Shown here: in pieces, positions 27,356 through 36,058 of the stretch
How positions within the stretch are numbered: position 1 is the first letter of the stretch
Layout: each line of letters opens with the position of its first letter
Assembly: GCF_008641065.1 (NCBI RefSeq)
Contig: NZ_VTRS01000001.1
Coordinates: 682,001 to 746,000 of the forward strand
Length of the DNA: 64,000 nucleotides
From: Rhabdaerophilum calidifontis
Lineage (GTDB): Bacteria > Pseudomonadota > Alphaproteobacteria > Rhizobiales > Beijerinckiaceae
Direction: 5' to 3'
Notes under the pieces: model-generated
Databases searched by the model: none
Told to the model about the DNA's origin: nothing
The model's input: only the letters and a program-made list of their open reading frames with translations
Made by a program: the position numbers and the translations under genes

Positions 27356-29359
27356 ATGACGCCCCGCTTTCCCCCGATTGACGCCCCCGACCCGGAGATC
27401 CCCGATCCGGATGAGCCCGAGGATTCCGCCGAGGCCGGGCCGGAGACCCCGCCCGCGCCGCCCGTCGAGATCGAGGCGACGCCGCAGCGGCTTGCGACCG
27501 GCATGGCGGTGATCCGCGCCTGCTGGGAAACCCTGCCGGGCTCGCCCGGCGTCTACCGGATGATCGCGGGCGACGGCGAGGTGCTCTATGTCGGCAAGGC
27601 GCGCAGCCTGAAGGCCCGCGTCGCCTCCTATGCGCGGGGCGATGCGCCCAATAACCGCATCGCGCGCATGATCGCCGAGACGGCGGCGATGGAATTCGTC
27701 ACAACGACGACCGAGACCGAGGCGCTGCTGCTCGAAACCAATCTGATCAAGCAGCTCAAGCCGCGCTACAACGTGCTGATGCGGGACGACAAGTCGTTCC
27801 CCTATATCCTCATCACCGGTGACCATGCTGCGCCGCAGATCCTGAAGCATCGCGGCGCGCGCAACCGCAAGGGCAGTTATTTCGGCCCCTTCGCCTCGGC
27901 CGGCGCGGTCAACCGCACGCTGAACGCGCTCCAGCGCGCCTTCCTGATCCGCACCTGCTCCGACAGCTATTACGAGAACCGCACGCGGCCCTGCCTGCTG
28001 TTCCAGATCAAGCGCTGCGCCGCGCCCTGCACCGGCGAGATCGGCCTTGCCGATTACGCCCGGCTCGTCGACGAGGCGAAGGCGTTCCTTTCCGGCACGT
28101 CCGGCACGATCCGCGAGCGGCTCGGCGCCGAGATGCACGCGGCGGCCGAGCGGCTCGATTTCGAGGCCGCGGCCCGCTATCGCGACCGGCTCGCCGGGCT
28201 CTCCGCCGTCACGGCGAGCCAGGACATCAATCCCGGCACGGTCGAGGAGGCGGATGTCTTCGCGATTCATGCCGAGGCGGGGCAGAGCTGCGTCGAAGTG
28301 TTCTTTTTCCGCACCGGGCAGAACTGGGGCAACCGCGCCTTCTTCCCGCGCGCCGACCGGGCGATGGCGCCGGCGGAAATCCTCGATGGCTTCGTCGCGC
28401 AATTCTACGATTCCCGCCCCGCGCCGCGGCTCATCCTGCTCTCCGAGGCGATCGAGAACCATGCACTGCTCGCCCGCGCGCTTTCGGACCGTGCCGGGCA
28501 CCGGGTCGAGATCCTGAGCCCGAAGCGCGGCGAGAAACGCGGCCTTGTCGAGCATGCGCTGACCAATGCCCGCGAGGCGCTGGGGCGGCGGCTCTCCGAA
28601 TCCGCGAGCCAGCAGCGGCTGCTCGAAGGGGTCGCGCGGGCATTCGGCCTCGCCGCCCCGCCGCGCCGCATCGATGTGTTCGACAATTCCCACATCATGG
28701 GCACCAATGCCGTCGGGGCGATGATCGTCGCCGGGCCGCGCGGCTTCTCGAAGACGCATTACCGCAGCTTCAATATCCGCTCGGAGGAGCTCGTTCCCGG
28801 CGACGATTACGGCATGATGCGCGAGGTGATGCGGCGGCGCTTCTCGCGGCTGCTCAAGGAGGCGCCGCGCCCGGAGACGCTCGAGGATCCCGAGGCGCTG
28901 CCGCAATGGCCCGATCTCGTGCTGATCGACGGCGGCAAGGGGCAGCTCGAAGCCGTGCGCGGCGTGCTGGCCGAACTCGGCATCACCGATGTTCCGCTGG
29001 TCGCAATCGCCAAGGGGCCGGACCGCGATGCCGGACGGGAAGGCTTCTTCCTGCCCGATCGTCCGGTCTTCCGTCTGCCGCCGCGTGACCCGACCCTGTA
29101 TTTCATCCAGCGGCTGCGCGACGAGGCGCATCGCTTCGCCATCGGCACCCACCGGGCGCGGCGCAAGCGCGAGATGGGGAAGAACCCGCTCGACGAGATC
29201 CCCGGCATCGGCCCGGCCCGCAAGCGGGCGCTGCTGCTGCATTTCGGCACCGCCAAGGCCGTCAGCCGCGCCAGCGAGGCGGATCTTGCGCGGGTCGCCG
29301 GGGTCAACGCCGCCACGGCCAAGCTCGTCTACGACTTCTTCCACGAAAAGGGGAATTGA
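27356..29359 (+). CDS. uvrC: Excinuclease ABC subunit C
   Basis: A 667-residue nucleotide-excision-repair endonuclease. The GIY-YIG nuclease domain ([20 protein letters not shown], residues about 63-82) is near the N-terminus. A UvrB-binding UVR motif ([16 protein letters not shown]) lies near residue 265. The RNase H-like 5' incision domain includes [18 protein letters not shown] near 440. Two helix-hairpin-helix motifs close the protein ([18 protein letters not shown]). The first 45 residues are Pro/Asp/Glu-rich and look disordered. Start at ATG 27356; the frame opens earlier at 27155 but runs through the tandem repeat. uvrB is at 51-54 kb, not linked. Confidence 0.96.
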   Translation: MTPRFPPIDAPDPEIPDPDEPEDSAEAGPETPPAPPVEIEATPQRLATGMAVIRACWETLPGSPGVYRMIAGDGEVLYVGKARSLKARVASYARGDAPNNRIARMIAETAAMEFVTTTTETEALLLETNLIKQLKPRYNVLMRDDKSFPYILITGDHAAPQILKHRGARNRKGSYFGPFASAGAVNRTLNALQRAFLIRTCSDSYYENRTRPCLLFQIKRCAAPCTGEIGLADYARLVDEAKAFLSGTSGTIRERLGAEMHAAAERLDFEAAARYRDRLAGLSAVTASQDINPGTVEEADVFAIHAEAGQSCVEVFFFRTGQNWGNRAFFPRADRAMAPAEILDGFVAQFYDSRPAPRLILLSEAIENHALLARALSDRAGHRVEILSPKRGEKRGLVEHALTNAREALGRRLSESASQQRLLEGVARAFGLAAPPRRIDVFDNSHIMGTNAVGAMIVAGPRGFSKTHYRSFNIRSEELVPGDDYGMMREVMRRRFSRLLKEAPRPETLEDPEALPQWPDLVLIDGGKGQLEAVRGVLAELGITDVPLVAIAKGPDRDAGREGFFLPDRPVFRLPPRDPTLYFIQRLRDEAHRFAIGTHRARRKREMGKNPLDEIPGIGPARKRALLLHFGTAKAVSRASEADLARVAGVNAATAKLVYDFFHEKGN

Positions 29360-29440
29360 CGCGAACGCCCGGCCCCGCTGCGGCTGCGCATGCTTGACCC
29401 GCCCCCTTGACCCGGCCCCCCCGGCATGATGGTTAGACCC

Positions 29441-30085
29441 ATGACAGAGAGCGTGCCGGAGAGCCCCAGCGGGCGCGTCGGCCCCGGCCCGATCCGCCGG
29501 GGGCGGCGCCGGATTGCCATCGCGCTGCCCAATCTGCTGACCTATGGCCGCATCGCGGCGATCCCGCTGATCGTCGCCATCCTGTTCTGGCCGCTCGATC
29601 CGGTGATGCGCTGGTGGGCGCTCGGGCTTTATGTCGTTGCCGGCATCACCGATTATCTCGACGGCTATCTCGCCCGCGCCTATGCGCAGCAGAGTTCGCT
29701 TGGCCGGATGCTCGACCCGATCGCCGACAAGCTGCTGATTGCCGCCTGCCTGCTGATGCTGGTGGCGGACGGGACGATCCGCTCCTGGTCGCTCTGGGCG
29801 GCGATCGTCATCCTCAGCCGCGAGATCCTGGTCTCGGGCCTGCGGGAATTCCTCGCCGAGGTGAAGATCTCCGTGCCGGTCTCGCGGCTCGCGAAATGGA
29901 AGACGGCGGCGCAGCTCGTGTCTGTCGGGTTCCTGATCGCGGGGCCGGCGGGCGATGCGCTGCTGCCCGCCGGCTGGACGCGGTTCATCGGGCTCGCGCT
30001 GCTCTGGATCGCGGCGATCCTCACCATAATTACCGGCTACGATTACATGAAGGCGTCAGTGCGCCACCTCGTCGAAGAGGATTGA
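29441..30085 (+). CDS. pgsA: CDP-diacylglycerol-glycerol-3-phosphate 3-phosphatidyltransferase
   Basis: A 214-residue membrane enzyme that makes phosphatidylglycerol phosphate. The CDP-alcohol phosphatidyltransferase motif D-G-x2-A-R-x8-G-x3-D-x3-D is read in DYLDGYLARAYAQQSSLG followed by RMLDPIADK (about residues 69-95). Several hydrophobic helices follow. The start is uncertain: ATGs at 29426, 29429 and 29441 are in frame and none has a strong ribosome site. It precedes moaD and moaE on the same strand, a common arrangement (uvrC-pgsA-moaD-moaE) in Hyphomicrobiales. Confidence 0.93.
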   Translation: MTESVPESPSGRVGPGPIRRGRRRIAIALPNLLTYGRIAAIPLIVAILFWPLDPVMRWWALGLYVVAGITDYLDGYLARAYAQQSSLGRMLDPIADKLLIAACLLMLVADGTIRSWSLWAAIVILSREILVSGLREFLAEVKISVPVSRLAKWKTAAQLVSVGFLIAGPAGDALLPAGWTRFIGLALLWIAAILTIITGYDYMKASVRHLVEED

Positions 30086-30126
30086 ACGGCGCCTGCCATG
30101 GCAGGGCCGCCACCGGGAGGGATGCG

Positions 30127-30378
30127 ATGCGGGTTGTCTATTTCGCCTGGCTGCGCGAGCGGGTCGGCCGGCCGGAGGAGGAGATCGTCTTCCCGCCCGA
30201 GGTGACGACTGTCGCCGACGCGCTGCGTCACCTCGCGGGGCGCGGCGAGGAATATGCCTATGCCTTCGAGAATCCGGGCATCATCCGCGCCGCGCTCGAC
30301 AAGCGCCATGTCCGGCCCGAGGCGCCCATCGCCGGGGCCGCGGAACTCGCCTTCTTTCCGCCGATGACGGGGGGCTGA
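30127..30378 (+). CDS. moaD: Molybdopterin synthase sulfur carrier subunit
   Basis: An 83-residue beta-grasp protein whose C-terminal Gly-Gly (PPMTGG) is thiocarboxylated to donate sulfur for molybdopterin. The N-terminus MRVVYFAWLRERVGRPEE and the segment LAFFPPMTGG match the family. GGGAGG precedes the ATG by 6 bases. Two bases separate its stop from the moaE start, consistent with translational coupling of the two synthase subunits. Confidence 0.92.
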   Translation: MRVVYFAWLRERVGRPEEEIVFPPEVTTVADALRHLAGRGEEYAYAFENPGIIRAALDKRHVRPEAPIAGAAELAFFPPMTGG

Positions 30379-30380
30379 GC

Positions 30381-30842
30381 GTGTCCGAGGGCGCGATCTC
30401 CGTCCGGGTGCAGCGCGCGCCCTTCGATATCGGCGCCGAGATCGCCGCGCTCGCCGATGGGCGGACCGATATCGGCGGCGTCGTCACCTTCACCGGGCAT
30501 TGCCGCGACGAGGGCGGCGTGCTCGCCGCGCTCGAACTCGAACATTACCCCGGCATGGCGGAGGCGGAGATCGCGCGCATCGCGCAGGAGGCGCTCGGCC
30601 GCTGGCCGGTGCTCGGCCTGCGTATCGTGCATCGCCACGGGGTGATCCGGCCCGGCGAGCCGATCGTGCTCGTGGCCGCGGCCGCCGCGCACCGCCAGGC
30701 GGCCTTCCTTGCGGCGGATTTCGTGATGGATTTCCTGAAATCCCGCGCGCCCTTCTGGAAGAAGGAGCACGGGCGGGATGGGAAAGCGGGCGATTGGGTC
30801 TCCGCGAAGGAGGCCGACGAGGCGGCGCTGCGGCGCTGGTGA
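30381..30842 (+). CDS. moaE: Molybdopterin synthase catalytic subunit
   Basis: A 153-residue subunit that converts precursor Z to molybdopterin with MoaD. Family segments are GGVVTFTGHCRDEGG (about residues 33-47), LELEHYPGMAE, IVHRHGVIRPGE and the C-terminal DFLKSRAPFWKKE with the conserved lysines. The start is GTG, with GGGGGG a few bases upstream. Together with moaD and the fdhD at the left edge it indicates molybdoenzyme assembly. Confidence 0.93.
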   Translation: MSEGAISVRVQRAPFDIGAEIAALADGRTDIGGVVTFTGHCRDEGGVLAALELEHYPGMAEAEIARIAQEALGRWPVLGLRIVHRHGVIRPGEPIVLVAAAAAHRQAAFLAADFVMDFLKSRAPFWKKEHGRDGKAGDWVSAKEADEAALRRW

Positions 30843-30865
30843 GCCCGCGCCGCCTCCGGCAGCGG

Positions 30866-31753
30866 TCAGGCTGCGCCGATCTCGACGAGATAATCCTCCA
30901 TCAGCGTGCGGCTGATATTCCCCGGCGTGAAGCGGTAGGGGCCGATCTCGGCGACCGGCGTCACCTCGGCAGCCGAGCCGGTGATGAAGCACTCGTTGAA
31001 GCCGGCAAGCTCCTCCGGCATGATGCGGCGCTCGACCACCTCCATGCCGCGCTTCCGCGCGAGATCGATGACCGAACGCCGCGTGATCCCGTCGAGGAAG
31101 CAATCGGCGAGCGGGGTGTGGATCTGGCCGTCCTTCGTGAAGAAGATGTTGGCGCCGGTGCATTCCGCGACCCGGCCCTGCCAGTCGAGCATCATCGCGT
31201 CGGCATAGCCGCGCTTTTCGGCGCGGTGCTTGGAGAGGGTGCAGATCATGTAAAGGCCGGCCGCCTTGGCATGGACCGGCGCGCAGGCGGGATCGGGGCG
31301 GCGATATTCGGCGATGTCGAGGCGGATGCCCTTCATCTTGGTGGCGGGATCGAACATCGAGGGCCAGGACCAGGTGGCGATCGCGACATGGATGCGGTTG
31401 TGCTGCGCCGAGACCGCCATCATCTCCGAGCCGCGAAAGGCGACCGGACGGACATATTGATCGCCCCCGCCGTTCAGTTCGACCACCTTCGCCTTGGCCG
31501 CCTCGATCACCTCGATCGAATAGGGGAATTCCATGTCCATCAGCTTCGCCGAGGCGATGAGGCGCTCGGTATGCTCGCGGCTCTTGTAGATCCTGCCCTT
31601 GTAGGCCCGCTCGCCCTCGAAGACGCAGGAGCCGTAATGCAGGCCATGCGTCAGGACATGGACCCGCGCGTCGCCCCAGGGGATGATCTCGCCGTTCATC
31701 CAGATGACGCCGTCGCGCTTGTCGAACGGAACGATGGCCGGGGCGGTCGACAT
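30866..31753 (-). CDS. ilvE: Branched-chain amino acid aminotransferase
   Basis: A 295-residue PLP-dependent class IV aminotransferase for Leu, Ile and Val. The segments VHVLTHGLHYGSCVFEGERA (residues about 31-50) and AECTGANIFF (about 190) are diagnostic, and KGIRLDIAEYRRPDPACAP precedes the region with the catalytic lysine. Start at ATG 31753; the frame extends to 31897 but the extra residues carry no similarity. It is divergent from petP across 251 bases that contain two inverted repeats. Confidence 0.93.
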   Translation of the reverse strand: MSTAPAIVPFDKRDGVIWMNGEIIPWGDARVHVLTHGLHYGSCVFEGERAYKGRIYKSREHTERLIASAKLMDMEFPYSIEVIEAAKAKVVELNGGGDQYVRPVAFRGSEMMAVSAQHNRIHVAIATWSWPSMFDPATKMKGIRLDIAEYRRPDPACAPVHAKAAGLYMICTLSKHRAEKRGYADAMMLDWQGRVAECTGANIFFTKDGQIHTPLADCFLDGITRRSVIDLARKRGMEVVERRIMPEELAGFNECFITGSAAEVTPVAEIGPYRFTPGNISRTLMEDYLVEIGAA

Positions 31754-31909
31754 GGTCTGTCCTTTCTTGCTGTCCGAACGCATGTTTCCTGCGCCTGGCG
31801 GGGCTTCGGCGCAAGGCGGCTGAGCATCGGTCCGGGCGGGGCACCCGCCGGGCAGGCGCGGGCCGGCAATGGCGACGCCGATCCTGCGCTGCCGCACGAA
31901 CTTTCATTG

Positions 31910-31930
31910 CCCGTCAACCGGCTTGACGGG
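31910..31930. promoter_or_regulatory. Inverted repeat operator candidate 1 (ilvE/petP intergenic)
   Basis: A perfect 8-bp inverted repeat CCCGTCAA/TTGACGGG with a 5-base spacer, 75 bases upstream of the petP start. The right arm TTGACG could also serve as a -35 element, with AAATAT at 31945-31950 as -10. It shares the GTCAA-N5-TTGAC core with the second site. Confidence 0.6.
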
Positions 31931-31950
31931 TAACAATCCATCTGAAATAT

Positions 31951-31965
31951 GTCAACAACATTGAC
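31951..31965. promoter_or_regulatory. Inverted repeat operator candidate 2 (ilvE/petP intergenic)
   Basis: GTCAA-CAACA-TTGAC, the same half-sites and spacer length as the site at 31910-31930, with centres 38 bases apart. It overlaps the region just after the candidate -10 element, a good position for repression of petP. Confidence 0.6.
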
Positions 31966-32004
31966 TTAAATGGCCGCGCCTCGCGTCGGCCGGATCCGCG
32001 GAAG

Positions 32005-32538
32005 ATGCGAAAATCGACCCTCTCCCTCGTTGATGATCGGCCCATGCGGGGCGCGAATCACTCTGCGTCGGCGCCTGTTCCGCCGGATGGGCCGGATTTC
32101 GAGCTGATCGAGCTGCTGTTCTTCGCCTATCGCGATTTCGTCGGTGAGCCGGACCGGCTGCTGGCCCGGCACGGATTCGGCCGGGCGCATCACCGGGTGC
32201 TGCATTTCATCAACCGGCACCAGGGGCTAACGGTCGCGGAACTGCTCGATATTCTGGAGATCACCAAGCAGAGCCTCGCGCGTGTCCTCAAGGATCTCGT
32301 GCGCGGCGGTTTCGTCGAGCAGCGCGCCGGTGCGGAGGATCGCCGCCAGCGGCTGCTCTTTCTCACGCCGCGTGGTCAGGCGCTGGCGCAGGGCCTCGCC
32401 GGCATGCAGGGGGCGCGGATTGCGCGGGCGCTGGGCGCGACCGGCGCGGCGCATCGCCCCGTGATCGCCCGGTTTCTCGCCGAACTGATCGATTCCGAGC
32501 GCGGCGCGGAGGTGGCGACAGACCCCGCCGCGTCGTGA
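32005..32538 (+). CDS. petP: MarR-family regulator, PetP-like
   Basis: A 177-residue winged-helix regulator. The segment GFGRAHHRVLHFINR (about residues 57-71) and VAELLDILEITKQSLARVL (about 77-95, recognition helix region) closely resemble what I recall of Rhodobacter capsulatus PetP, as does AGAEDRRQRLLFLTPRG for the wing. In R. capsulatus petP and petR are encoded just upstream of petABC. Here they lie 15.6 kb away next to ilvE. First gene of a three-gene operon with the response regulator and kinase. The start could also be ATG 32044. Autoregulation through the upstream repeats is my inference. Confidence 0.85.
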   Translation: MRKSTLSLVDDRPMRGANHSASAPVPPDGPDFELIELLFFAYRDFVGEPDRLLARHGFGRAHHRVLHFINRHQGLTVAELLDILEITKQSLARVLKDLVRGGFVEQRAGAEDRRQRLLFLTPRGQALAQGLAGMQGARIARALGATGAAHRPVIARFLAELIDSERGAEVATDPAAS

Positions 32539-32583
32539 TAGAGGCGCGGCCGGGGCGTTCCCGGCCCCATGGCGGAGACGGCG

Positions 32584-33306
32584 ATGAGCATATCCCCACG
32601 CAAGGCCATGCCCAGCGACGAGGCACCACATATCCTCGTCGTCGATGACGACCAGCGCATCCGCACGCTGCTGCATCGCTTTCTCACCGAGAACGGCTAC
32701 CGCGTGACGACCGCCGAGAATGCGCGCGAGGCGCGCGGGCGGCTCGAAGGGCTGGTCTTCGATCTCCTGGTGCTCGACGTGATGATGCCGGGCGAGAACG
32801 GGCTCGATCTCGCCCGCGCGCTGCGGGCGCATTCGCCGGTCCCCATCCTGATGCTGACCGCGCGGGCCGAGATCGACGATCGCATCGCCGGGCTGCAGAC
32901 CGGCGCCGACGATTACATGACCAAGCCGTTCGACCCGCGCGAATTGCTGCTGCGCATCAGCTCGATCCTGCGCCGCGCGGCGCTGCCGCCGCAGCGGTCG
33001 GAGCAAGCGCCGGAAAGCATCCGGTTCGGGCCGTTCCATTTCCATCTCGCGCGCGGTGAATTGCGGCGCGAGGAGGAGCATGTCCGCATCACCGAGCGTG
33101 AGCGCGAGATGCTGCGCGCGCTTGCCGGCGCGCTCGGGGAGACCCTGCCGCGCGAGGCGCTGGCGGAGAACGGCACCGCCGCCAACGAGCGCACGATCGA
33201 CGTGCAGATCAACCGCCTGCGCCGCAAGATCGAGGCGGACCCCTCCAATCCGCTCTATCTGCAGACCGTGCGCGGCATCGGCTACCGGCTGGTCATCGAC
33301 CGATGA
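32584..33306 (+). CDS. petR: OmpR-family response regulator, PetR-like
   Basis: A 240-residue two-component regulator. The receiver domain has the acidic pair in VVDDDQ, the phospho-acceptor Asp65 in LVLDVMMPGENG, and the lysine in KPFDPREL. The OmpR-type winged helix ends VRGIGYRLV. By context (petP before, kinase after) it matches PetR. The ATG 32584 has GGAG 8 bases upstream; ATG 32569 and 32608 are alternatives. Overlaps the kinase gene by 4 bases. Confidence 0.9.
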   Translation: MSISPRKAMPSDEAPHILVVDDDQRIRTLLHRFLTENGYRVTTAENAREARGRLEGLVFDLLVLDVMMPGENGLDLARALRAHSPVPILMLTARAEIDDRIAGLQTGADDYMTKPFDPRELLLRISSILRRAALPPQRSEQAPESIRFGPFHFHLARGELRREEEHVRITEREREMLRALAGALGETLPREALAENGTAANERTIDVQINRLRRKIEADPSNPLYLQTVRGIGYRLVIDR

Positions 33307-34814
33307 CGGCACGGGTGCGCGGCCTTTCGGGTCTGGTGCGGGCGGGGGCCATGCTCTGGCGCATCCTGCGGGTGCTGACGGCCACGCTCGGGCGCGGCCT
33401 CGCGGCGCTCTGGCACGGCCTTGCCCGTCTCGCGACCCGGATTGCCGCCTTGCCGCCGGTCGCGCGCGCGCTGGCGCCTTTTGCGCGGGCGGAAGCGCGG
33501 CTGGGGCGCTGGATCAACCGCATGCTGCCCAAGCGGCTCTACACGCGGGCGCTGCTGATCGTGATCATCCCGGTCGTGCTGCTTCAGGCGGTTGTCGCCT
33601 ATGTGTTCATGGAGCGGCACTGGCAGGCGGTGACGGCGCGGCTTTCGGCTTCGCTCACGCAGGATATCGCGGCGCTGATCGAGATCTACGAGAGCTTCCC
33701 CCAGGATGCCGAGGGGCGGGTTCTGGCCGCGATCGCGGAACGCCGGCTTGGACTCGATATCGACTTCCTGCCGCTCGAACCGCTGCCGCCGCCGGTGCAG
33801 AAGCCGTTTTTCGACATTCTCGATCAGGCCTTGTCGAGCGAATTGCGCCAGCGCGTGCGGCGGCCGTTCTGGCTCGACACGGTCGGCTCGTCCTCCATTC
33901 TCGAGATCCGCATCCTGCTCGATACCGCGATGATGCGCGTCATCGCGCGGCGCAGCCAGGCCTATGCCTCGAACTCGCACATCTTTCTCGCCTGGATGGC
34001 GGGCTCCTCGCTGGTGCTGGTCGGCGTGGCGGTCATTATCCTGCGCAACCAGATCCGGCCCATCCTGCGGCTCGCGGACGCGGCGGAGGATTTCGGCAAG
34101 GGCCGCGACGTTCAGTTCCGACCGCGCGGCGCGCGCGAGGTGCGCCGCGCCGGGCTCGCCTTTCTCGAAATGAAGAGCCGCATCGAGCGCGCGATCGAGC
34201 AGCGCACGACGATGCTCAACGGCGTGAGCCATGATCTGCGCACCATCCTCACGCGGTTCCGGCTTTCGCTGGCGCTGATCGAGCCGGGGCCGGAGGTCGA
34301 GGATCTGAAGCGCGACGTGGACGAGATGAGCAAGATGCTCGAAGCCTATCTCGCCTTCGCGCGCGGCGAGGCGGCGGAGAGCGCGGTGCCGACCGATATC
34401 CGCGCGCTGCTGGAAGTCTTCCGTGCCGATGCCGAGCGGAGCGGGCATTTCTGCACGCTCGCGGTGGATGGCGACCCGGTCGTGAGCGTGCGGCCGCAGG
34501 CGTTCCGGCGGCTGCTCGGCAATCTCGTTGCCAATGCCGCGCGCTATGGCGACCGGATCGAGATCCGCGCCGTGCATGACGAGCGCTTCCTGACGGTGAC
34601 GGTGGACGATGATGGCCCCGGCATTCCCGAGGAAAGCCGGGAGGAGGTGTTCCGCCCCTTCCTGCGCCTCGATGCCGCGCGCAACCAGGACCATGCCGGA
34701 ACGGGGCTCGGGCTCGCCATCGCCCGCGACATCGCGCGCGGGCATGGCGGGGATATCGTGCTGGAGGACGCGCCGCTCGGCGGCTTGCGGGCGCGGGTCA
34801 AGGTGCCGGCCTAG
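33303..34814 (+). CDS. Membrane sensor histidine kinase (EnvZ-like), partner of PetR-like regulator
   Basis: A 503-residue sensor kinase. Two membrane helices, LIVIIPVVLLQAVVAYVF (about residue 82) and FLAWMAGSSLVLVGVAVII (about 226), flank a periplasmic sensor of about 125 residues. A HAMP domain follows (RLADAAEDFGKGRDVQFRP). The H-box is GVSHDLRTILTRF with phospho-acceptor His310. The N-box is LGNLVANAARY and the G-boxes DDDGPGIPEE and GTGLGLAIARDI. The residues before the first helix are long and basic. It completes the petP-petR-kinase operon. The signal sensed is unknown. Confidence 0.92.
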   Translation: MTARVRGLSGLVRAGAMLWRILRVLTATLGRGLAALWHGLARLATRIAALPPVARALAPFARAEARLGRWINRMLPKRLYTRALLIVIIPVVLLQAVVAYVFMERHWQAVTARLSASLTQDIAALIEIYESFPQDAEGRVLAAIAERRLGLDIDFLPLEPLPPPVQKPFFDILDQALSSELRQRVRRPFWLDTVGSSSILEIRILLDTAMMRVIARRSQAYASNSHIFLAWMAGSSLVLVGVAVIILRNQIRPILRLADAAEDFGKGRDVQFRPRGAREVRRAGLAFLEMKSRIERAIEQRTTMLNGVSHDLRTILTRFRLSLALIEPGPEVEDLKRDVDEMSKMLEAYLAFARGEAAESAVPTDIRALLEVFRADAERSGHFCTLAVDGDPVVSVRPQAFRRLLGNLVANAARYGDRIEIRAVHDERFLTVTVDDDGPGIPEESREEVFRPFLRLDAARNQDHAGTGLGLAIARDIARGHGGDIVLEDAPLGGLRARVKVPA

Positions 34815-34892
34815 GGCATTTCCCGATCAGGCGGATGCCGGTAACCGAAAGATTGGCGTGAGGAGATGCGGGCCGCGCGGGCGGACCCCGCG

Positions 34893-35252
34893 CTAGAACA
34901 GCTTCCCGCCATCCGGAACCGGGCGCTCGGGCATCACCAGAACCACCTCGCCGTTCGCATCGGGGAAGCCGAGCGTGAGCACCTCGGACATGAACCTGCC
35001 GATCTGGCGCGGGGGAAAGTTGACCACCGCCGCCACCTGCCGCCCGACCAGGGATTCCGGTGTGTAATGCCGGGTGATCTGCGCCGAGGAGCGCTTGACG
35101 CCCAGCGGACCGAAATCGATCGTGAGCTTGAAGGCGGGCTTGTGCGCCTCGGGGAAGGGCTCGACGGCGCGGATCGTTCCGACGCGGATATCGAGCTTGA
35201 GGAAATCGTCGAAGGCGATCGGCGCGCGCGGCGCCGGGTCGTTGCGATGCAT
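34893..35252 (-). CDS. csaA: CsaA-type tRNA-binding protein
   Basis: A 119-residue OB-fold protein. The segment FLKLDIRVGTIRAVEPFPEA (residues about 17-36) is the tRNA-binding domain signature, followed by LTIDFGPLGVKRSSAQI and the VVNFPPRQIGRFMSEVLTLG motif of CsaA. CsaA has been described as a secretion-related chaperone in Bacillus and binds tRNA-like structures; the role in alphaproteobacteria is unsettled. It lies 19 bases downstream of the TetR gene on the same strand. Confidence 0.88.
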   Translation of the reverse strand: MHRNDPAPRAPIAFDDFLKLDIRVGTIRAVEPFPEAHKPAFKLTIDFGPLGVKRSSAQITRHYTPESLVGRQVAAVVNFPPRQIGRFMSEVLTLGFPDANGEVVLVMPERPVPDGGKLF

Positions 35253-35271
35253 GGCCCAGCGGTCCGGGCGG

Positions 35272-35970
35272 TCAGGCGGCGTCCGGCGCCGCGTCTCGGC
35301 GCGTTTCCCGCGATGCGCGCGCCGCGCGGCAGAAGCCCCGGAACGGGGCCAGCAACCGGTTGACACCCTCGGCGCGGCGGAGCATCCATTCGCCGCGCTT
35401 CAATTCGCGGTCGAGCGCTGCCATGGTGCGGGGCAGGGTCGCATCTTCCTCGTCGAGGAAGACGGGGAAGGCGCGCGCAGCCACCAGCACCGCGCCCTGC
35501 ACGCGCAGCATGCCGAGCGGGCCCTCGGTATCGATGCCGACCGAGGTGAGAAGGTAGCGCCAGGAATTGAGCGCCTGCTGGTTCAGCGCCGCAAGCCCGA
35601 GGAGATCGTCGCGGAACGCGCGCGAAATCTCCCGCAGCGCGGCCCGATAGGGCAGGAGCGCGTCGAACCGCCGCATCATCAGATCGAGCACCCGGTCGCG
35701 CGCTTCGGCATCGGCGAGATCCTCTGGCCGGCCTTCGAGCACGATCCGGTCGATGCGGCGGATGAAGGCGCCAAGGATCGCGCCCTTCGAGGGGAAGAGA
35801 TCACGCAGATCGGCGAGACCGAGCCCTGCCTTCTCGGCGATCATGTCGAGGCGGATCTCGGACCAGCGCATCTCCGCGGCGAGCGCCATCAGCGCATCGA
35901 CCGCGCGGGCGCGTGGATCGCCGGCGGGCTTCGTGTCCGGGCTGTCGGGGGAACCGGCCTTGCGTGCCAT
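35272..35970 (-). CDS. TetR-family regulator (COQ9-like possible)
   Basis: A 232-residue protein whose first 60 residues form a TetR-type DNA-binding region (MRWSEIRLDMIAEKAGLGLA, then LRDLFPSKGAILGAF). The C-terminal part is helical, with RFDALLPYRAALREISRAFR. The N-terminus is Pro/Asp/Lys-rich. COQ9-family proteins share this helix-turn-helix ancestry, and the pattern of aromatic residues would fit either. The ligand is unknown. Likely co-transcribed with csaA. Confidence 0.7.
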   Translation of the reverse strand: MARKAGSPDSPDTKPAGDPRARAVDALMALAAEMRWSEIRLDMIAEKAGLGLADLRDLFPSKGAILGAFIRRIDRIVLEGRPEDLADAEARDRVLDLMMRRFDALLPYRAALREISRAFRDDLLGLAALNQQALNSWRYLLTSVGIDTEGPLGMLRVQGAVLVAARAFPVFLDEEDATLPRTMAALDRELKRGEWMLRRAEGVNRLLAPFRGFCRAARASRETRRDAAPDAA

Positions 35971-36058
35971 GAGACGTCTCCTTCGCGGATCGCAATCCTT
36001 AAGCTAAGCCGCAATCCCGGCGGCACAAGGGCAAACCCGTGCCGGCCCGGAAAACCGT

